DNA of 64,000 bases, from NCBI GenBank assembly GCA_937929915.1, contig CALFUN010000012.1, positions 1 to 64,000 of the forward strand. Reading direction: 5' to 3'. This document shows positions 34,875-43,924 of this stretch, piece after piece; position 1 is the first letter of the stretch, and each line of letters begins with the position of its first letter. The position numbers and the translations under genes were made by a program. Origin of the DNA: an uncultured Caulobacterales bacterium. GTDB taxonomy: Bacteria > Pseudomonadota > Alphaproteobacteria > Caulobacterales > Maricaulaceae. A model generated the notes under the pieces. The model saw only the letters and a list, made by a program, of their open reading frames with translations. It searched no databases and was not told where the DNA came from.

Positions 34875-36392
34875 ATGACGACAATTTTACAATGTCTTTT
34901 CGATCAAGCTGCGGCTCGCCCAGCGGCTTTGGCGATTAGTGATGGCGATTGGCAGTTAAGCTATCAAGATTTGGCAAATAAAGTCGAGATAGCCGCATCT
35001 GTGATGGCGCATATAGGATTAAGCCAGGGTGATAAATTTGGCGTTTGGGCTCCAAATTGTGCCGAATGGATTATCTGCGCGCTTGCGGGGCAAAGGCTAG
35101 GCGCGGTGATGGTGACGCTCAATACGCGTTATAAGGGAGCTGAAGCCGCTGATATTTTACGGCGCTCACATTGCAGAATTTTATTTACGGTAAAGAATTT
35201 TCTCGGCCATGATTACCCCGCAATGTTAAGCGGGCAGGATTTACCAGAATTGGAGCAAATCATTGTCATTCGGAATGCAGACGGCCAATCAGCATTTGAA
35301 GACTTCTTGGCAAGACCCAAAGCAGTGTTGCCGCCAATAGCCGTCAAAGATACGGATATTTCTGATATTATTTTCACCTCTGGCACAACAGGTGCGCCGA
35401 AAGGGGCGATGACAACCCATGCGCAGAATGTGCAAGTATTTGAGAGTTTCACGGATGCTATAGGCATGCATGAAAATGACCGCTATCTTATCGTCAATCC
35501 GTTCTTCCATAGTTTTGGCTATAAGGCAGGGTGGTTATCATGCCTGATTAAAGGCGCTGCGATTTTCCCTTTGGCTGTGTTTGAACCCAAAGATGTATTA
35601 ACGCGCATAGAGCGCGATAAAATCACGGTTATGCCCGGCGCGCCAACGATTTTCCAAACATTATTGAGCCATCCTGATTTAAGCGCGCATGATATTTCTA
35701 GCCTGCGCGTTGCGACAACAGGGGCAACGACTATTCCTGTCGACCTTATTGCCCGCATGCATGAAGATCTTGGGATTGATGATGTGTTTTCCGCTTATGG
35801 TTTGACGGAATCAACAGGTGTTGTTTCGCTGTGTCAAAAAGGTGATGATTTTGATACGATTGCGACAACTTGCGGACGGCCTTTGCCAGGGACAGAATTG
35901 CGCTTGGTTGATGATGCAGGCATAGATGTCGCTGCGGGGCAAGCGGGCGAAATATGGGTGCGCGGCTTTAACGTTATGCAAGGTTATTTGGATGATGCCG
36001 CAGCCACGGCTGAAACAATTACGTCTGATGGGTGGCTTAAAACAGGGGATATTGGTCAGCAAGATGAACGCGGTTATATCAAAATCACAGACCGCAAAAA
36101 AGATATGGTCATTGTTGGCGGATTTAATGTCTATCCTGCGGAGGTGGAAAAGGCCCTGCTGCAGCATCCTGATATTTCTGATGCGGCTGTGATAGCCATG
36201 GCAGATGCTCGGCTTGGCGAAGTGACCTGTGCCCATATTGTGACACCTAAACAGGGCGAGGCATTGACGCCCGACGCGCTCATAATGTGGTGCCGAGACA
36301 AGATGGCCAATTATAAGGTGCCTCGCAATATTACATTTCATGACAGCTTGCCGCGTAATGCCTCTGGCAAAGTGATGAAATATAAGCTGTAA
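34875..36392 (+). CDS. fadD3: HIP-CoA ligase, FadD3-like
   Basis: The 505-residue product is an AMP-dependent ligase. It has the signature IIFTSGTTGAPKG and the segment FFHSFGYKAGWLSCLIKGA, followed by a TRIERDKITVMPGAPTIFQT-type stretch. These agree closely with actinobacterial FadD3 as I recall it. SAYGLTEST and NASGKVMK complete the catalytic set. FadD3 activates HIP (the C/D-ring propanoate left after ring A/B removal), starting the CoA branch encoded downstream. It is a single gene with an operator on each side (34793 and 36427), so it can be controlled together with the HIP operon. Confidence 0.82.
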   Translation: MTTILQCLFDQAAARPAALAISDGDWQLSYQDLANKVEIAASVMAHIGLSQGDKFGVWAPNCAEWIICALAGQRLGAVMVTLNTRYKGAEAADILRRSHCRILFTVKNFLGHDYPAMLSGQDLPELEQIIVIRNADGQSAFEDFLARPKAVLPPIAVKDTDISDIIFTSGTTGAPKGAMTTHAQNVQVFESFTDAIGMHENDRYLIVNPFFHSFGYKAGWLSCLIKGAAIFPLAVFEPKDVLTRIERDKITVMPGAPTIFQTLLSHPDLSAHDISSLRVATTGATTIPVDLIARMHEDLGIDDVFSAYGLTESTGVVSLCQKGDDFDTIATTCGRPLPGTELRLVDDAGIDVAAGQAGEIWVRGFNVMQGYLDDAAATAETITSDGWLKTGDIGQQDERGYIKITDRKKDMVIVGGFNVYPAEVEKALLQHPDISDAAVIAMADARLGEVTCAHIVTPKQGEALTPDALIMWCRDKMANYKVPRNITFHDSLPRNASGKVMKYKL

Positions 36393-36426
36393 ACTCTATC
36401 AAAACGAGAGAGATGCGACAGTTTGT

Positions 36427-36495
36427 TACGCAAAATGGCGTTTTTAAGCCTTAAAAATGTAATATTGCGTATTAAATACCATTGAAAAATGCGCA
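36427..36495. promoter_or_regulatory. Three-arm operator, mirror order (39/24), upstream of hsaA
   Basis: Arms are TACGCA 36427-36432, TGCGTA 36466-36471 and TGCGCA 36490-36495, with steps of 39 and 24 bp. It occupies the fadD3-hsaA intergenic region and is the only visible control element before the 19-kb hsa-ipd run. Promoter elements are not clear enough to name. Confidence 0.7.
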
Positions 36496-36554
36496 TTCAT
36501 TGATATTCTAATTTAAACGATACTCTAGATTGTTATTGGGTGAGGGAGTTTATT

Positions 36555-37730
36555 ATGGGGCAAGCCGCTTTAAAATCAGTTTCAGCTGAGGCCGCGCTGG
36601 ACGTATCAAGTGCCTTGGATATTGTTAGCGAATGCGCTGCTGAGGGCCGTGCAAACCGCGAAATTCCAAAAAAAGCTATAGACGCTATCCGTAAGACAGG
36701 ATATTTTCGGTCATTCTTACCAAAGCAATATGGCGGATTAGAGCGCCCGCCGCAGGAGTTTTTCAAAGCGTCTGTTGATATTGCCCAGCGTGATATGGGG
36801 ACAGCTTGGGCAAGCGGGATTATAGCTGTCCATGCTTATCAGCTCTCATTAATGGACCCGCAAGCGGCGCAAGAGGTTTACGCATCTGGCCCTGATACAC
36901 TCATTAGCTCCTCTTATAATCCTGCGGGGGCAAAGGTTGAAACTGTTGAAGGCGGATTTAAGCTCTCTGGGCGCTGGGGGTGGAGTTCTGGTTCTGGGCA
37001 TTGCGATTGGGTTTTGCTGGGCGGTTTAATTTTTGACCAAGGCAAAGAGAATATCCATTACCGCACATTTTTAGTTAAAAAACCTGATTATGTGATTGAG
37101 GATACGTGGCACGCTATGGGGCTGCAAGCCACAGGATCAAATGATATTGTTATTGATACGCCATGCTTTGTGCCGACATATCGTACACATCACCAAATGG
37201 ACGGGTTTAACTGTCAACATTATCAAGATAATCCGATGTATTCTATTCCGTGGGCGCAAATGTTTGTGCGGGTTGTGTGTACGCCTGCTATTGGGGCGGC
37301 TAAACATGCTTTATCTTTATTTATCGAAAATGCTACAGCGAGTTCAACAGACCCGACCCGTCTTGCAGGTGATCCTGATGTGACGCGCCGCGTCGCTGAG
37401 GCAGCCAATCTGATTGATGAAACCGAAGCGATTATGTACCGTAATTTTGATGAAATGATGACGGCCGTAACGTCAGGCGATGAAATTCCAATGAAAGATC
37501 GCGTTAAATATCGGTATCAAGCTAGCCTTGTCATTGAACGTATGATGGAGGCTGTTGATCTTGTCTTTGATATAGCAGGCGGGCGTAGTGTGTATAAAAA
37601 CTCACCTATTCAAGATATTTGGCATGATGTTCACATCGCGCGCGCCCATGTCGCCAATAATCCCATCGGCTTTGCGCGTAATCTTGGGGCTGTGCATTTG
37701 GGAGCAGAAAGCACGGATGTATTCGTGTAA
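36555..37730 (+). CDS. hsaA: Flavin-dependent monooxygenase oxygenase component, HsaA-like
   Basis: The 391-residue product has the acyl-CoA-dehydrogenase fold used by two-component FMN monooxygenases. Segments such as YFRSFLPKQYGG, GWSSGSGHCDWVLLGG and GLQATGSNDIV are typical. HsaA hydroxylates the aromatised A ring of 3-HSA to the catechol 3,4-DHSA. I start it at ATG 36555 behind GAGGGAG; the in-frame GTG 36540 overlaps that site. The reductase partner HsaB is not in the window. It heads the large operon and its stop overlaps the hsaD start. Confidence 0.85.
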   Translation: MGQAALKSVSAEAALDVSSALDIVSECAAEGRANREIPKKAIDAIRKTGYFRSFLPKQYGGLERPPQEFFKASVDIAQRDMGTAWASGIIAVHAYQLSLMDPQAAQEVYASGPDTLISSSYNPAGAKVETVEGGFKLSGRWGWSSGSGHCDWVLLGGLIFDQGKENIHYRTFLVKKPDYVIEDTWHAMGLQATGSNDIVIDTPCFVPTYRTHHQMDGFNCQHYQDNPMYSIPWAQMFVRVVCTPAIGAAKHALSLFIENATASSTDPTRLAGDPDVTRRVAEAANLIDETEAIMYRNFDEMMTAVTSGDEIPMKDRVKYRYQASLVIERMMEAVDLVFDIAGGRSVYKNSPIQDIWHDVHIARAHVANNPIGFARNLGAVHLGAESTDVFV

Positions 37731-38575
37731 TGGCGCAGCCTCACTCTATACCAGAAAAAGGCCCGCCAGAGGGCCGCTATGTGCAAGCGGGGCCTATTCG
37801 CATGCATTATCTTGAATATGGGGATAGAGGCGGCCAAGTGGTCGTCTTTCTTCATGGGTCAGGGCCAGGCAATAGCGCTTGGGCGAATTTTCGGCAAAAT
37901 AAAGATGCTTTTGCGCGCGAGGGTTACCGCGTTATTCTGCCAGATATGATTGGCTTTGGTTATTCTGATAAGCCTCTGGACCTAGGTGATTATACGCTTG
38001 GGTTGTTTTGTGATACGCTTATGGCAGGGCTACGGAATTTGGGGGTTAAGAGCTGTGCCTTTATAGGCAACTCGCTTGGGGCAGGCGTGGCAATACAAAT
38101 TGCATTGGATCATCCTGATTTTGTAGAAAAGCTCGTATTAATGGGGCCGGGTTGTCTTGAGCCGCAAGACGCTTATTGGTCGATGCCGGGCATTAAGCGA
38201 ATGATGGAAATAAATGCGGCTGGTGTTAGCAAAGCCTCACAAGCCGAAGTGCTGGGCTTATTTACTTATGAGCAAAACCATATCACAGATGAGTTGATTG
38301 ATATGCGCTGGGCTGTCTCGCAACATCAGCCCAAAGAGGTGCTCACCACTATGAAAACACCTGCATTGGGGCCGCGCATGAGGGAGCTTCGCTGCCCAAT
38401 TTTGACTTTCTGGGGGGTAAATGATGATTTTATGCCCCCGCAAGGCAAAGAGACTTGCTTAAAGGCCAATGCGCAATCGCGCTTCATTGAAGTGAATGCC
38501 TGCGGGCATTGGGTGATGATTGAGCATGCGCGTATGTTTAATGCGGCCTCCCTAGACTTTCTAAAGTACGGTTAG
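37730..38575 (+). CDS. hsaD: meta-cleavage product hydrolase, HsaD-like
   Basis: The 281-residue alpha/beta hydrolase has the C-C hydrolase pattern. FLHGSGPGNSAWANF supplies the oxyanion hole, GNSLGAG the nucleophilic serine, WGVNDDFMPP the aspartate and CGHWVMIEHA the histidine. HsaD (family MhpC/BphD) hydrolyses 4,9-DSHA, made by HsaC, to HIP and 2-hydroxyhexa-2,4-dienoate. It overlaps hsaA by one base (TAATG) and precedes hsaE by 8 bases. Confidence 0.88.
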   Translation: MAQPHSIPEKGPPEGRYVQAGPIRMHYLEYGDRGGQVVVFLHGSGPGNSAWANFRQNKDAFAREGYRVILPDMIGFGYSDKPLDLGDYTLGLFCDTLMAGLRNLGVKSCAFIGNSLGAGVAIQIALDHPDFVEKLVLMGPGCLEPQDAYWSMPGIKRMMEINAAGVSKASQAEVLGLFTYEQNHITDELIDMRWAVSQHQPKEVLTTMKTPALGPRMRELRCPILTFWGVNDDFMPPQGKETCLKANAQSRFIEVNACGHWVMIEHARMFNAASLDFLKYG

Positions 38576-38583
38576 AGAGCGTT

Positions 38584-39357
38584 ATGGATTATCGCAAATT
38601 AGGACAGGCTTTATTCGGCGCCTTAAAAACAGGCCAAGCGATAGAGCCTTTAATGTCAAGCTACCCCGATATGAGCCTTGATGATGCCTATAAAGTTTCG
38701 CTGGCTTTTCTAGCTATTCGTCAAAAAGATAATGGCGAAAAAATCATTGGCAAGAAAATTGGTGTGACCTCAAAAGCTGTGCAAGATATGCTCGGTGTGT
38801 TTCAGCCTGATTTTGGATTTCTCACAGATGCGATGTATGCTGCGGACGGGATAGTGCATATGGATTGCCATATTGCCCCGCGCGCAGAGGCTGAAATTGC
38901 CTTTAAGCTCAAAAAAAGTCTGAAAGGACCGGGGGTCAGCGCGCAAGATGTGATTGACGCAACTGATTATGTGCAGACATGTTTTGAGATTGTCGATAGC
39001 CGCATCAAAGACTGGCAAATTAAAATTGGTGACACAGTGGCAGATAATGCCTCATGCGGTGTGTTTGCGCTAGGCGATGATAAAGTTGACCCGCGCGATT
39101 TGGATTTAGCTGCGCTAGAGGTCGTTGTTGAGAAAAATGGTGCGGAGATTAGCCGAGGTTTTGGCTCTGCTGTGCAAGGTTCGCCGCAAAATGCTGTGGC
39201 GTGGCTGGCCAATACTTTGGGTGATTATGGCATCCCCTTTGAAGCGGGCGAAATTATTTTGTCTGGATCGCTTGTGCCGCTACATCCTGCCAATCGAGGG
39301 GATCATATGCGCGCCACTATTGATGGTCTGGGTGTGTGTGAGGTGGAGTTCGTATGA
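38584..39357 (+). CDS. hsaE: 2-hydroxyhexa-2,4-dienoate hydratase, HsaE-like
   Basis: The 257-residue product belongs to the MhpD/BphH hydratase family. It has [12 protein letters not shown], the metal-binding Glu pair in RAEAEIAF and [14 protein letters not shown] near the C-terminus. It hydrates the C6 dienoate released by HsaD to 4-hydroxy-2-oxohexanoate. The start is preceded by a GAGAG site. It overlaps the acylating aldehyde dehydrogenase gene by 4 bases (ATGA). Confidence 0.88.
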   Translation: MDYRKLGQALFGALKTGQAIEPLMSSYPDMSLDDAYKVSLAFLAIRQKDNGEKIIGKKIGVTSKAVQDMLGVFQPDFGFLTDAMYAADGIVHMDCHIAPRAEAEIAFKLKKSLKGPGVSAQDVIDATDYVQTCFEIVDSRIKDWQIKIGDTVADNASCGVFALGDDKVDPRDLDLAALEVVVEKNGAEISRGFGSAVQGSPQNAVAWLANTLGDYGIPFEAGEIILSGSLVPLHPANRGDHMRATIDGLGVCEVEFV

Positions 39358-40292
39358 GCAAGATTAAAACAGCGATTATCGGCTCTGGTAATATCGGCAC
39401 AGATTTGATGATTAAAATCACTGAAAGCTCGGATAGGCTGGAGGTGGGCTGTGTCATTGGTATTGACCCACAATCCGAAGGTTTGGCCATGGCGAAAGCG
39501 CGCGGTATTGCGATAAGTCATGACGGGGTGGAAGGCGCGCAAAAGCTTGATATTTGGACAGATGTCAAGATCGTCTTCGATGCGACATCGGCTTACGCAC
39601 ATGCTAAACATGCCGCAATCTGTGCGCGTGACGGCAAGCAGATGATTGACTTAACCCCAGCGGCGATTGGGCCATATTGCGTGCCTGTTGTGAATATGGA
39701 CGCACATCTTGAGGCTAGCAATGTCAATATGGTGACCTGCGGCGGGCAAGCCACGATACCTATGGTTTATGCGGTCAGCCGCGTATCAGATTCTGTGCCT
39801 TATGCCGAAATTGTTGCGTCTGTATCTTCGCGCTCGGCGGGGCCGGGGACACGGGCCAATATTGATGAATTCACACGCACAACGGCCAAAGGTATAGAGC
39901 AGGTCGGCGGCGCGCAAAAAGGGAAAGCTATTATCATTTTAAATCCTGCCGAGCCGCCAATGATAATGCGCGATACAGTCTATGCGCTCTCTATTGGCGG
40001 GCGTGAAGATGATATTCGTAAATCTGTTGCAGATATGTGCGCGAAAGTGCAGGCTTATGTGCCAGGGTACCGCCTGAAACAAGAGGTGCAGTTTGAGAGT
40101 TTCACAGGCAATAACAAACTCCATATTCCGGGGCTTGGCACTTATGCAGGCACGAAGGTAACGATTTTTCTCGAAGTTGAAGGCGCAGGGCATTATCTGC
40201 CGAAATATGCGGGAAACTTAGATATTATGACATCAGCAGCTCTGGGGACGGCCGAAGCGATTGCTCGCAAGAAATTTGGAGCCGCCGCATAA
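39354..40292 (+). CDS. hsaG: Acylating aldehyde dehydrogenase, HsaG-like
   Basis: The 312-residue product matches the MhpF/BphJ family. It has the NAD-binding [11 protein letters not shown] at the N-terminus and the catalytic Cys in MVTCGGQAT near residue 130. [17 protein letters not shown] follows. It converts the propanal produced by the aldolase to propanoyl-CoA. It lies directly upstream of its aldolase partner (TAATG overlap), as is usual because the two form a channeling complex. Confidence 0.9.
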   Translation: MSKIKTAIIGSGNIGTDLMIKITESSDRLEVGCVIGIDPQSEGLAMAKARGIAISHDGVEGAQKLDIWTDVKIVFDATSAYAHAKHAAICARDGKQMIDLTPAAIGPYCVPVVNMDAHLEASNVNMVTCGGQATIPMVYAVSRVSDSVPYAEIVASVSSRSAGPGTRANIDEFTRTTAKGIEQVGGAQKGKAIIILNPAEPPMIMRDTVYALSIGGREDDIRKSVADMCAKVQAYVPGYRLKQEVQFESFTGNNKLHIPGLGTYAGTKVTIFLEVEGAGHYLPKYAGNLDIMTSAALGTAEAIARKKFGAAA

Positions 40293-41332
40293 TGGTTGGT
40301 ATTGTTAAAAATCCGCAGGAAGATCGCCTTTATATTCAAGATGTTACTTTGCGCGATGGCATGCACGCAATTCGCCACCAATATTCTGTCGACCATGTTC
40401 GCGCGATTGCCAAAGCGCTTGACGATGCGGGTGTGGATGCCATTGAAATCGCGCATGGCGACGGGCTTAATGGCGGGGCGTTTAATTATGGTTTTGGCGC
40501 GCATACGGATTGGGAATGGATTGAAGCGGTTTGTGATGTTGTTGAAAATGCGGTTGTTACAACGCTTATCTTGCCGGGTATTGCAACGATTGATGAGCTA
40601 AAACGTGCTTATGATTTGGGCGTGCGATCTGTGCGAGTCGCGACCCATTGCACCGAGGCGGATGTCTCGCGTCAACATATTGAAATGGCGCGCGAGCTGG
40701 GTATGGACACAATCGGATTTTTGATGATGAGTCATATGTCAGACCCAAAACCCTTAGCGCAGCAAGCTAAATTGATGGAAGATTACGGCGCGACATGTAT
40801 TTATGTTACCGATAGCGGCGGCGCGCTGGATATGGAGGGTTATGCGGCGCGGTTGCAGGCTTATAATGATGTGCTAAAGCCTGAAACAGAGCGCGGTGTT
40901 CACGCACATCATAATTTGTCGCTCGGTGTCGCAAATTCTATCGTTGGTGTACAAAATGGTGCACGGCGGATTGATGCCTCTTTGGCGGCTATGGGGGCAG
41001 GCGCTGGTAATGCGCCGCTGGAAGTATTTATAGCTGCGATTGATAAAAAGGGGTGGCGGCATGGCTGTGATGTGTACAAATTAATGGATGCCGCCGAAGA
41101 TTTGGTTCGGCCGCTGCAAGATCGTCCCGTGCGCGTTGACCGCGAAACATTGTCATTGGGTTATGCAGGGGTTTATTCGAGTTTTCTGCGTCATGCCGAA
41201 AAGGCTGCCGCAGATTATGATATGGATACGCGCGAATTATTGGTTGAGCTTGGCCGCCGCCGCATGGTCGGGGGGCAAGAAGATATGATCGTCGATGTGG
41301 CGTTAGATTTAAAAAAGCAAAAGGGGATATAG
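40292..41332 (+). CDS. hsaF: 4-hydroxy-2-oxoacid aldolase, HsaF-like
   Basis: The 346-residue product belongs to the HMGL-like MhpE/BphI aldolases. It has the N-terminal [12 protein letters not shown] with the catalytic Arg/Asp, the HxH metal pair in [10 protein letters not shown], and [11 protein letters not shown]. It splits 4-hydroxy-2-oxohexanoate into pyruvate and propanal. It is paired with hsaG and followed one base later by hsaC. Confidence 0.9.
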   Translation: MVGIVKNPQEDRLYIQDVTLRDGMHAIRHQYSVDHVRAIAKALDDAGVDAIEIAHGDGLNGGAFNYGFGAHTDWEWIEAVCDVVENAVVTTLILPGIATIDELKRAYDLGVRSVRVATHCTEADVSRQHIEMARELGMDTIGFLMMSHMSDPKPLAQQAKLMEDYGATCIYVTDSGGALDMEGYAARLQAYNDVLKPETERGVHAHHNLSLGVANSIVGVQNGARRIDASLAAMGAGAGNAPLEVFIAAIDKKGWRHGCDVYKLMDAAEDLVRPLQDRPVRVDRETLSLGYAGVYSSFLRHAEKAAADYDMDTRELLVELGRRRMVGGQEDMIVDVALDLKKQKGI

Positions 41333-41333
41333 A

Positions 41334-42236
41334 ATGAGCGTTGCAAATTTAGGCTATGTAATTTTAGAAATGCAAGACCCGAGCGCTTGGGCGAAATTTG
41401 CCAAGGATGTTTTAGGTTTTGGCGGTGCCAGATCTTTTGGCGAAAAAGGCGCAAAATATCTGCGTATGGATAATGCACCATTTCGCTATATGATCCGCAA
41501 AGGCACAGCGGATCGTTTTGTTGCGGGTGGGTATCAGATGCCCTCTAAAAAAGCTTTTGAAGCGCAGATCGCGGCCTTTGAAAAAGCTAAAGTTATCGTT
41601 ATGCGCGGCAGTGATAAAGATGCTGCGCACCGCGCGGTAAAAGCGGTTGCCTCTGTGGTTGATCCATCGGGAAACCTTGTTGAATTTTACTATGGCCGCG
41701 ATAAAGGTGGTGATTTTAAAGCGGGTCACGGTATTAAAGGCTTTAAGACAGGTCAGATGGGGCTAGGCCATATGGTGCTGCCCGCGCCTGAAACTCAAAA
41801 GACAATTAATTTTTATCGTAAGCTTATGGGCTTTGGTGTGAGCGATGATCTGTCCTTGCCGGCCTTTGCGGAAGGATTACCAAAGCAGCGCATTTATTTC
41901 ATGCATGCTGATAATCCGCGCCATCACACGCTCGGGCTATATAATTTCCCCAATCCTACTGGCGTTATTCATCTCATGGCAGAAATGAACAATATGGACG
42001 AAGTCGGGCATTGTATGGATCGTGTAAAAAAGGCGGGATTACATATTTTTGCTAGCCTTGGCCGCCATGCTAATGATGAAATGATTTCGTTCTATTTCTT
42101 TGCACCTGGCGGTATTGGTTTTGAAGTCGGCTATGACGGCAAACAAATCAAAGATTGGTCGAAATTTAAACCGACTAAATCAACTGTTGGGGATATTTGG
42201 GGGCATGAATATGACGTCCCAGTTGTCGGGGAATAG
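41334..42236 (+). CDS. hsaC: Extradiol catechol dioxygenase, HsaC-like
   Basis: The 300-residue product has two vicinal-oxygen-chelate domains, with the iron site in the C-terminal one: His146 (GLGHMVL), His213 (VIHLMAE) and Glu264 (GFEVGYDG). The phrase ADNPRHHTLGL is also conserved with HsaC. It cleaves the 3,4-DHSA catechol in the meta position, the ring-A opening step. In actinobacteria hsaC usually sits next to hsaA and hsaD. Here it follows hsaF and abuts ipdA, with the ATG immediately after its stop codon. Confidence 0.9.
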   Translation: MSVANLGYVILEMQDPSAWAKFAKDVLGFGGARSFGEKGAKYLRMDNAPFRYMIRKGTADRFVAGGYQMPSKKAFEAQIAAFEKAKVIVMRGSDKDAAHRAVKAVASVVDPSGNLVEFYYGRDKGGDFKAGHGIKGFKTGQMGLGHMVLPAPETQKTINFYRKLMGFGVSDDLSLPAFAEGLPKQRIYFMHADNPRHHTLGLYNFPNPTGVIHLMAEMNNMDEVGHCMDRVKKAGLHIFASLGRHANDEMISFYFFAPGGIGFEVGYDGKQIKDWSKFKPTKSTVGDIWGHEYDVPVVGE

Positions 42237-43115
42237 ATGATCGACCCTGTCATTGATAAGACCATTAGCGCGGCAGATATAGTTGCGAGCCTAAAAGATG
42301 GCATGACCATTGGTATTGGCGGCTGGGGCGCTCGGCGTAAGCCTATGGCGCTGATCCGAGAGATTGTAAAATCTGATTTGAAAGATTTAACCATCGCGGC
42401 TTATGGGGGCTGTGATGTGGGTATGCTCGCAAGCGCGCGGAAGATAAAAAAACTTATTTTCGGTTTTGTCTCGCTTGATGTCATTCCGCTAGAAGCGCAT
42501 TTTCGCCGCGCACGCTCGGCGGGTGAATTTGAAGTTATGGAAGTTGATGAAGGCATGTTTCAACTTGGCCTGAAAGCCGCTGCGCAGCGCCTTGACTTTT
42601 TGCCTTGTCTAGCGGGGCTTGGGACGGATGTGATGCGCCATAATCCTGATATTCAAATTATTAAAAGCCCATATAGTGATGAACATTATGTCGCTATGCC
42701 TGCGATAAAGCTTGATGTTGCGCTTTGCCATGTCAGCGAAGCTGATAAACTTGGCAATAGTTTTATCGGCGGGCCAGATGTGTTTTTTGATGAATGGTTT
42801 TGCCGTGCAGCCGATAAAGCCTATTTAACGTGCGAACATATAGTCGATACATCTGCTTTTGATGATGATCATAAAATTATGCGTATGCCGATTGAGCGTA
42901 ATTTAGTGGCGGGCGTGGCAGAAGTGCCTTTTGGCGCACACCCCACTTCAAGCGGCCCAGATTACGGCATAGATGTCGCGCATTTAAAAACTTATAGCGC
43001 TGCGGCAAAAGATGGCTGGGGCAGCTATGTATCCGAATTTGTTCATAGCGATAATTATACTGAAAAAGTGGGCGGTGCGGCGCATATTCGTAGCCTGCCG
43101 CTGCCTGTGTTTTAG
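42237..43115 (+). CDS. ipdA: COCHEA-CoA hydrolase alpha subunit, IpdA-like
   Basis: The 292-residue product is a class I CoA-transferase-fold subunit. GMTIGIGGWGARRKPMALIR, IFGFVSLD, VDEGMFQLGLKAAAQRL and AMPAIKLDVA agree closely with IpdA of mycobacteria and rhodococci as I recall it. IpdAB is not a true transferase; it hydrolytically opens the last steroid ring (ring C). The gene starts right after the hsaC stop and is followed by ipdB after 9 bases with an AGGAGG site. Confidence 0.88.
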   Translation: MIDPVIDKTISAADIVASLKDGMTIGIGGWGARRKPMALIREIVKSDLKDLTIAAYGGCDVGMLASARKIKKLIFGFVSLDVIPLEAHFRRARSAGEFEVMEVDEGMFQLGLKAAAQRLDFLPCLAGLGTDVMRHNPDIQIIKSPYSDEHYVAMPAIKLDVALCHVSEADKLGNSFIGGPDVFFDEWFCRAADKAYLTCEHIVDTSAFDDDHKIMRMPIERNLVAGVAEVPFGAHPTSSGPDYGIDVAHLKTYSAAAKDGWGSYVSEFVHSDNYTEKVGGAAHIRSLPLPVF

Positions 43116-43124
43116 GAGGCTGAT

Positions 43125-43922
43125 ATGACAGATTTATCGCCTGAATTTTCTTTAGCCGAATTATGTATTGCAGCAGGAGCAGATATTTTCCGCGATGAAA
43201 CGCCCGAAGTGTTTGCCACGGTTATCGGCCTTGTCCCGCGCCTTGCAGGGTCGCTGGCTAAGACAACATTTCTGCCCGGTTTGATGATGAGCGACGGGGA
43301 GTTTTACTTTGCCGCAGAGCCTGTTCCTGTTGGCAAACGTAATGGCTATGTGCCTAAAAAAGAAGGTCGAATAGGTTATGAGCGGGTTTTTGATCTGATT
43401 CCAAAAGGGAACCGTCATGCCTTTGTTGGCCCTGTTCAGGTTGATAAATATGGCCAAATGAACCTGTCTTGTATTGGAGATTACACTGCGCCCAAAGTAA
43501 CCATGCTGGGTGTGCGCGGCTTACCAGGAAATACGGTGAATAATCGAACCTCGATGTTTTTTGGGAATCACAGTCAACGAGCTTTTGTTGAAGGCGAAGT
43601 CGATATGGTTAGCGGGGCGGGCTATAATCCTGCGCGTTACCCCAATGGGATTTACCCCAAAGGGCTGGATCATCGCCGCATTGTAACGAATTTATGTGTT
43701 CTCGATTTTGAGGGTGATAATCACGCTATTCGTGTGCGCTCGCTCCACCCTGGTGTGAGCTTTGATGAGGTTCAAGACAATACGGGCTTTGAGCTTGTGC
43801 GCCCAGATAATATTCCAGAAACGGCTGCCCCAACAGCCAAGCAACTCGCAATTATCGCAAAGCTTGATCCGCATAATTTACGGGCAGCTATTTTCAAAGA
43901 TAATCCGTCAGGCCGGAGGTGA
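43125..43922 (+). CDS. ipdB: COCHEA-CoA hydrolase beta subunit, IpdB-like
   Basis: The 265-residue partner of IpdA begins with a helix containing ELCIAAGADIF. It then has YERVFDLIPKGNRHAFVGPVQ-type sequence, DKYGQMNLSCIGD and LGVRGLPGNTVNNRTSMFF, all typical of IpdB. It forms the heterotetramer with IpdA that opens ring C during HIP breakdown. A strong AGGAGG site precedes it. Its stop lies within the ribosome-site region of the next gene. Confidence 0.88.
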   Translation: MTDLSPEFSLAELCIAAGADIFRDETPEVFATVIGLVPRLAGSLAKTTFLPGLMMSDGEFYFAAEPVPVGKRNGYVPKKEGRIGYERVFDLIPKGNRHAFVGPVQVDKYGQMNLSCIGDYTAPKVTMLGVRGLPGNTVNNRTSMFFGNHSQRAFVEGEVDMVSGAGYNPARYPNGIYPKGLDHRRIVTNLCVLDFEGDNHAIRVRSLHPGVSFDEVQDNTGFELVRPDNIPETAAPTAKQLAIIAKLDPHNLRAAIFKDNPSGRR

Positions 43923-43924
43923 GC

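Noticed and set aside
35811-36341. 176-codon minus-strand frame inside fadD3
   Set aside because: Antisense to a well-supported ligase domain with no recognisable motif.
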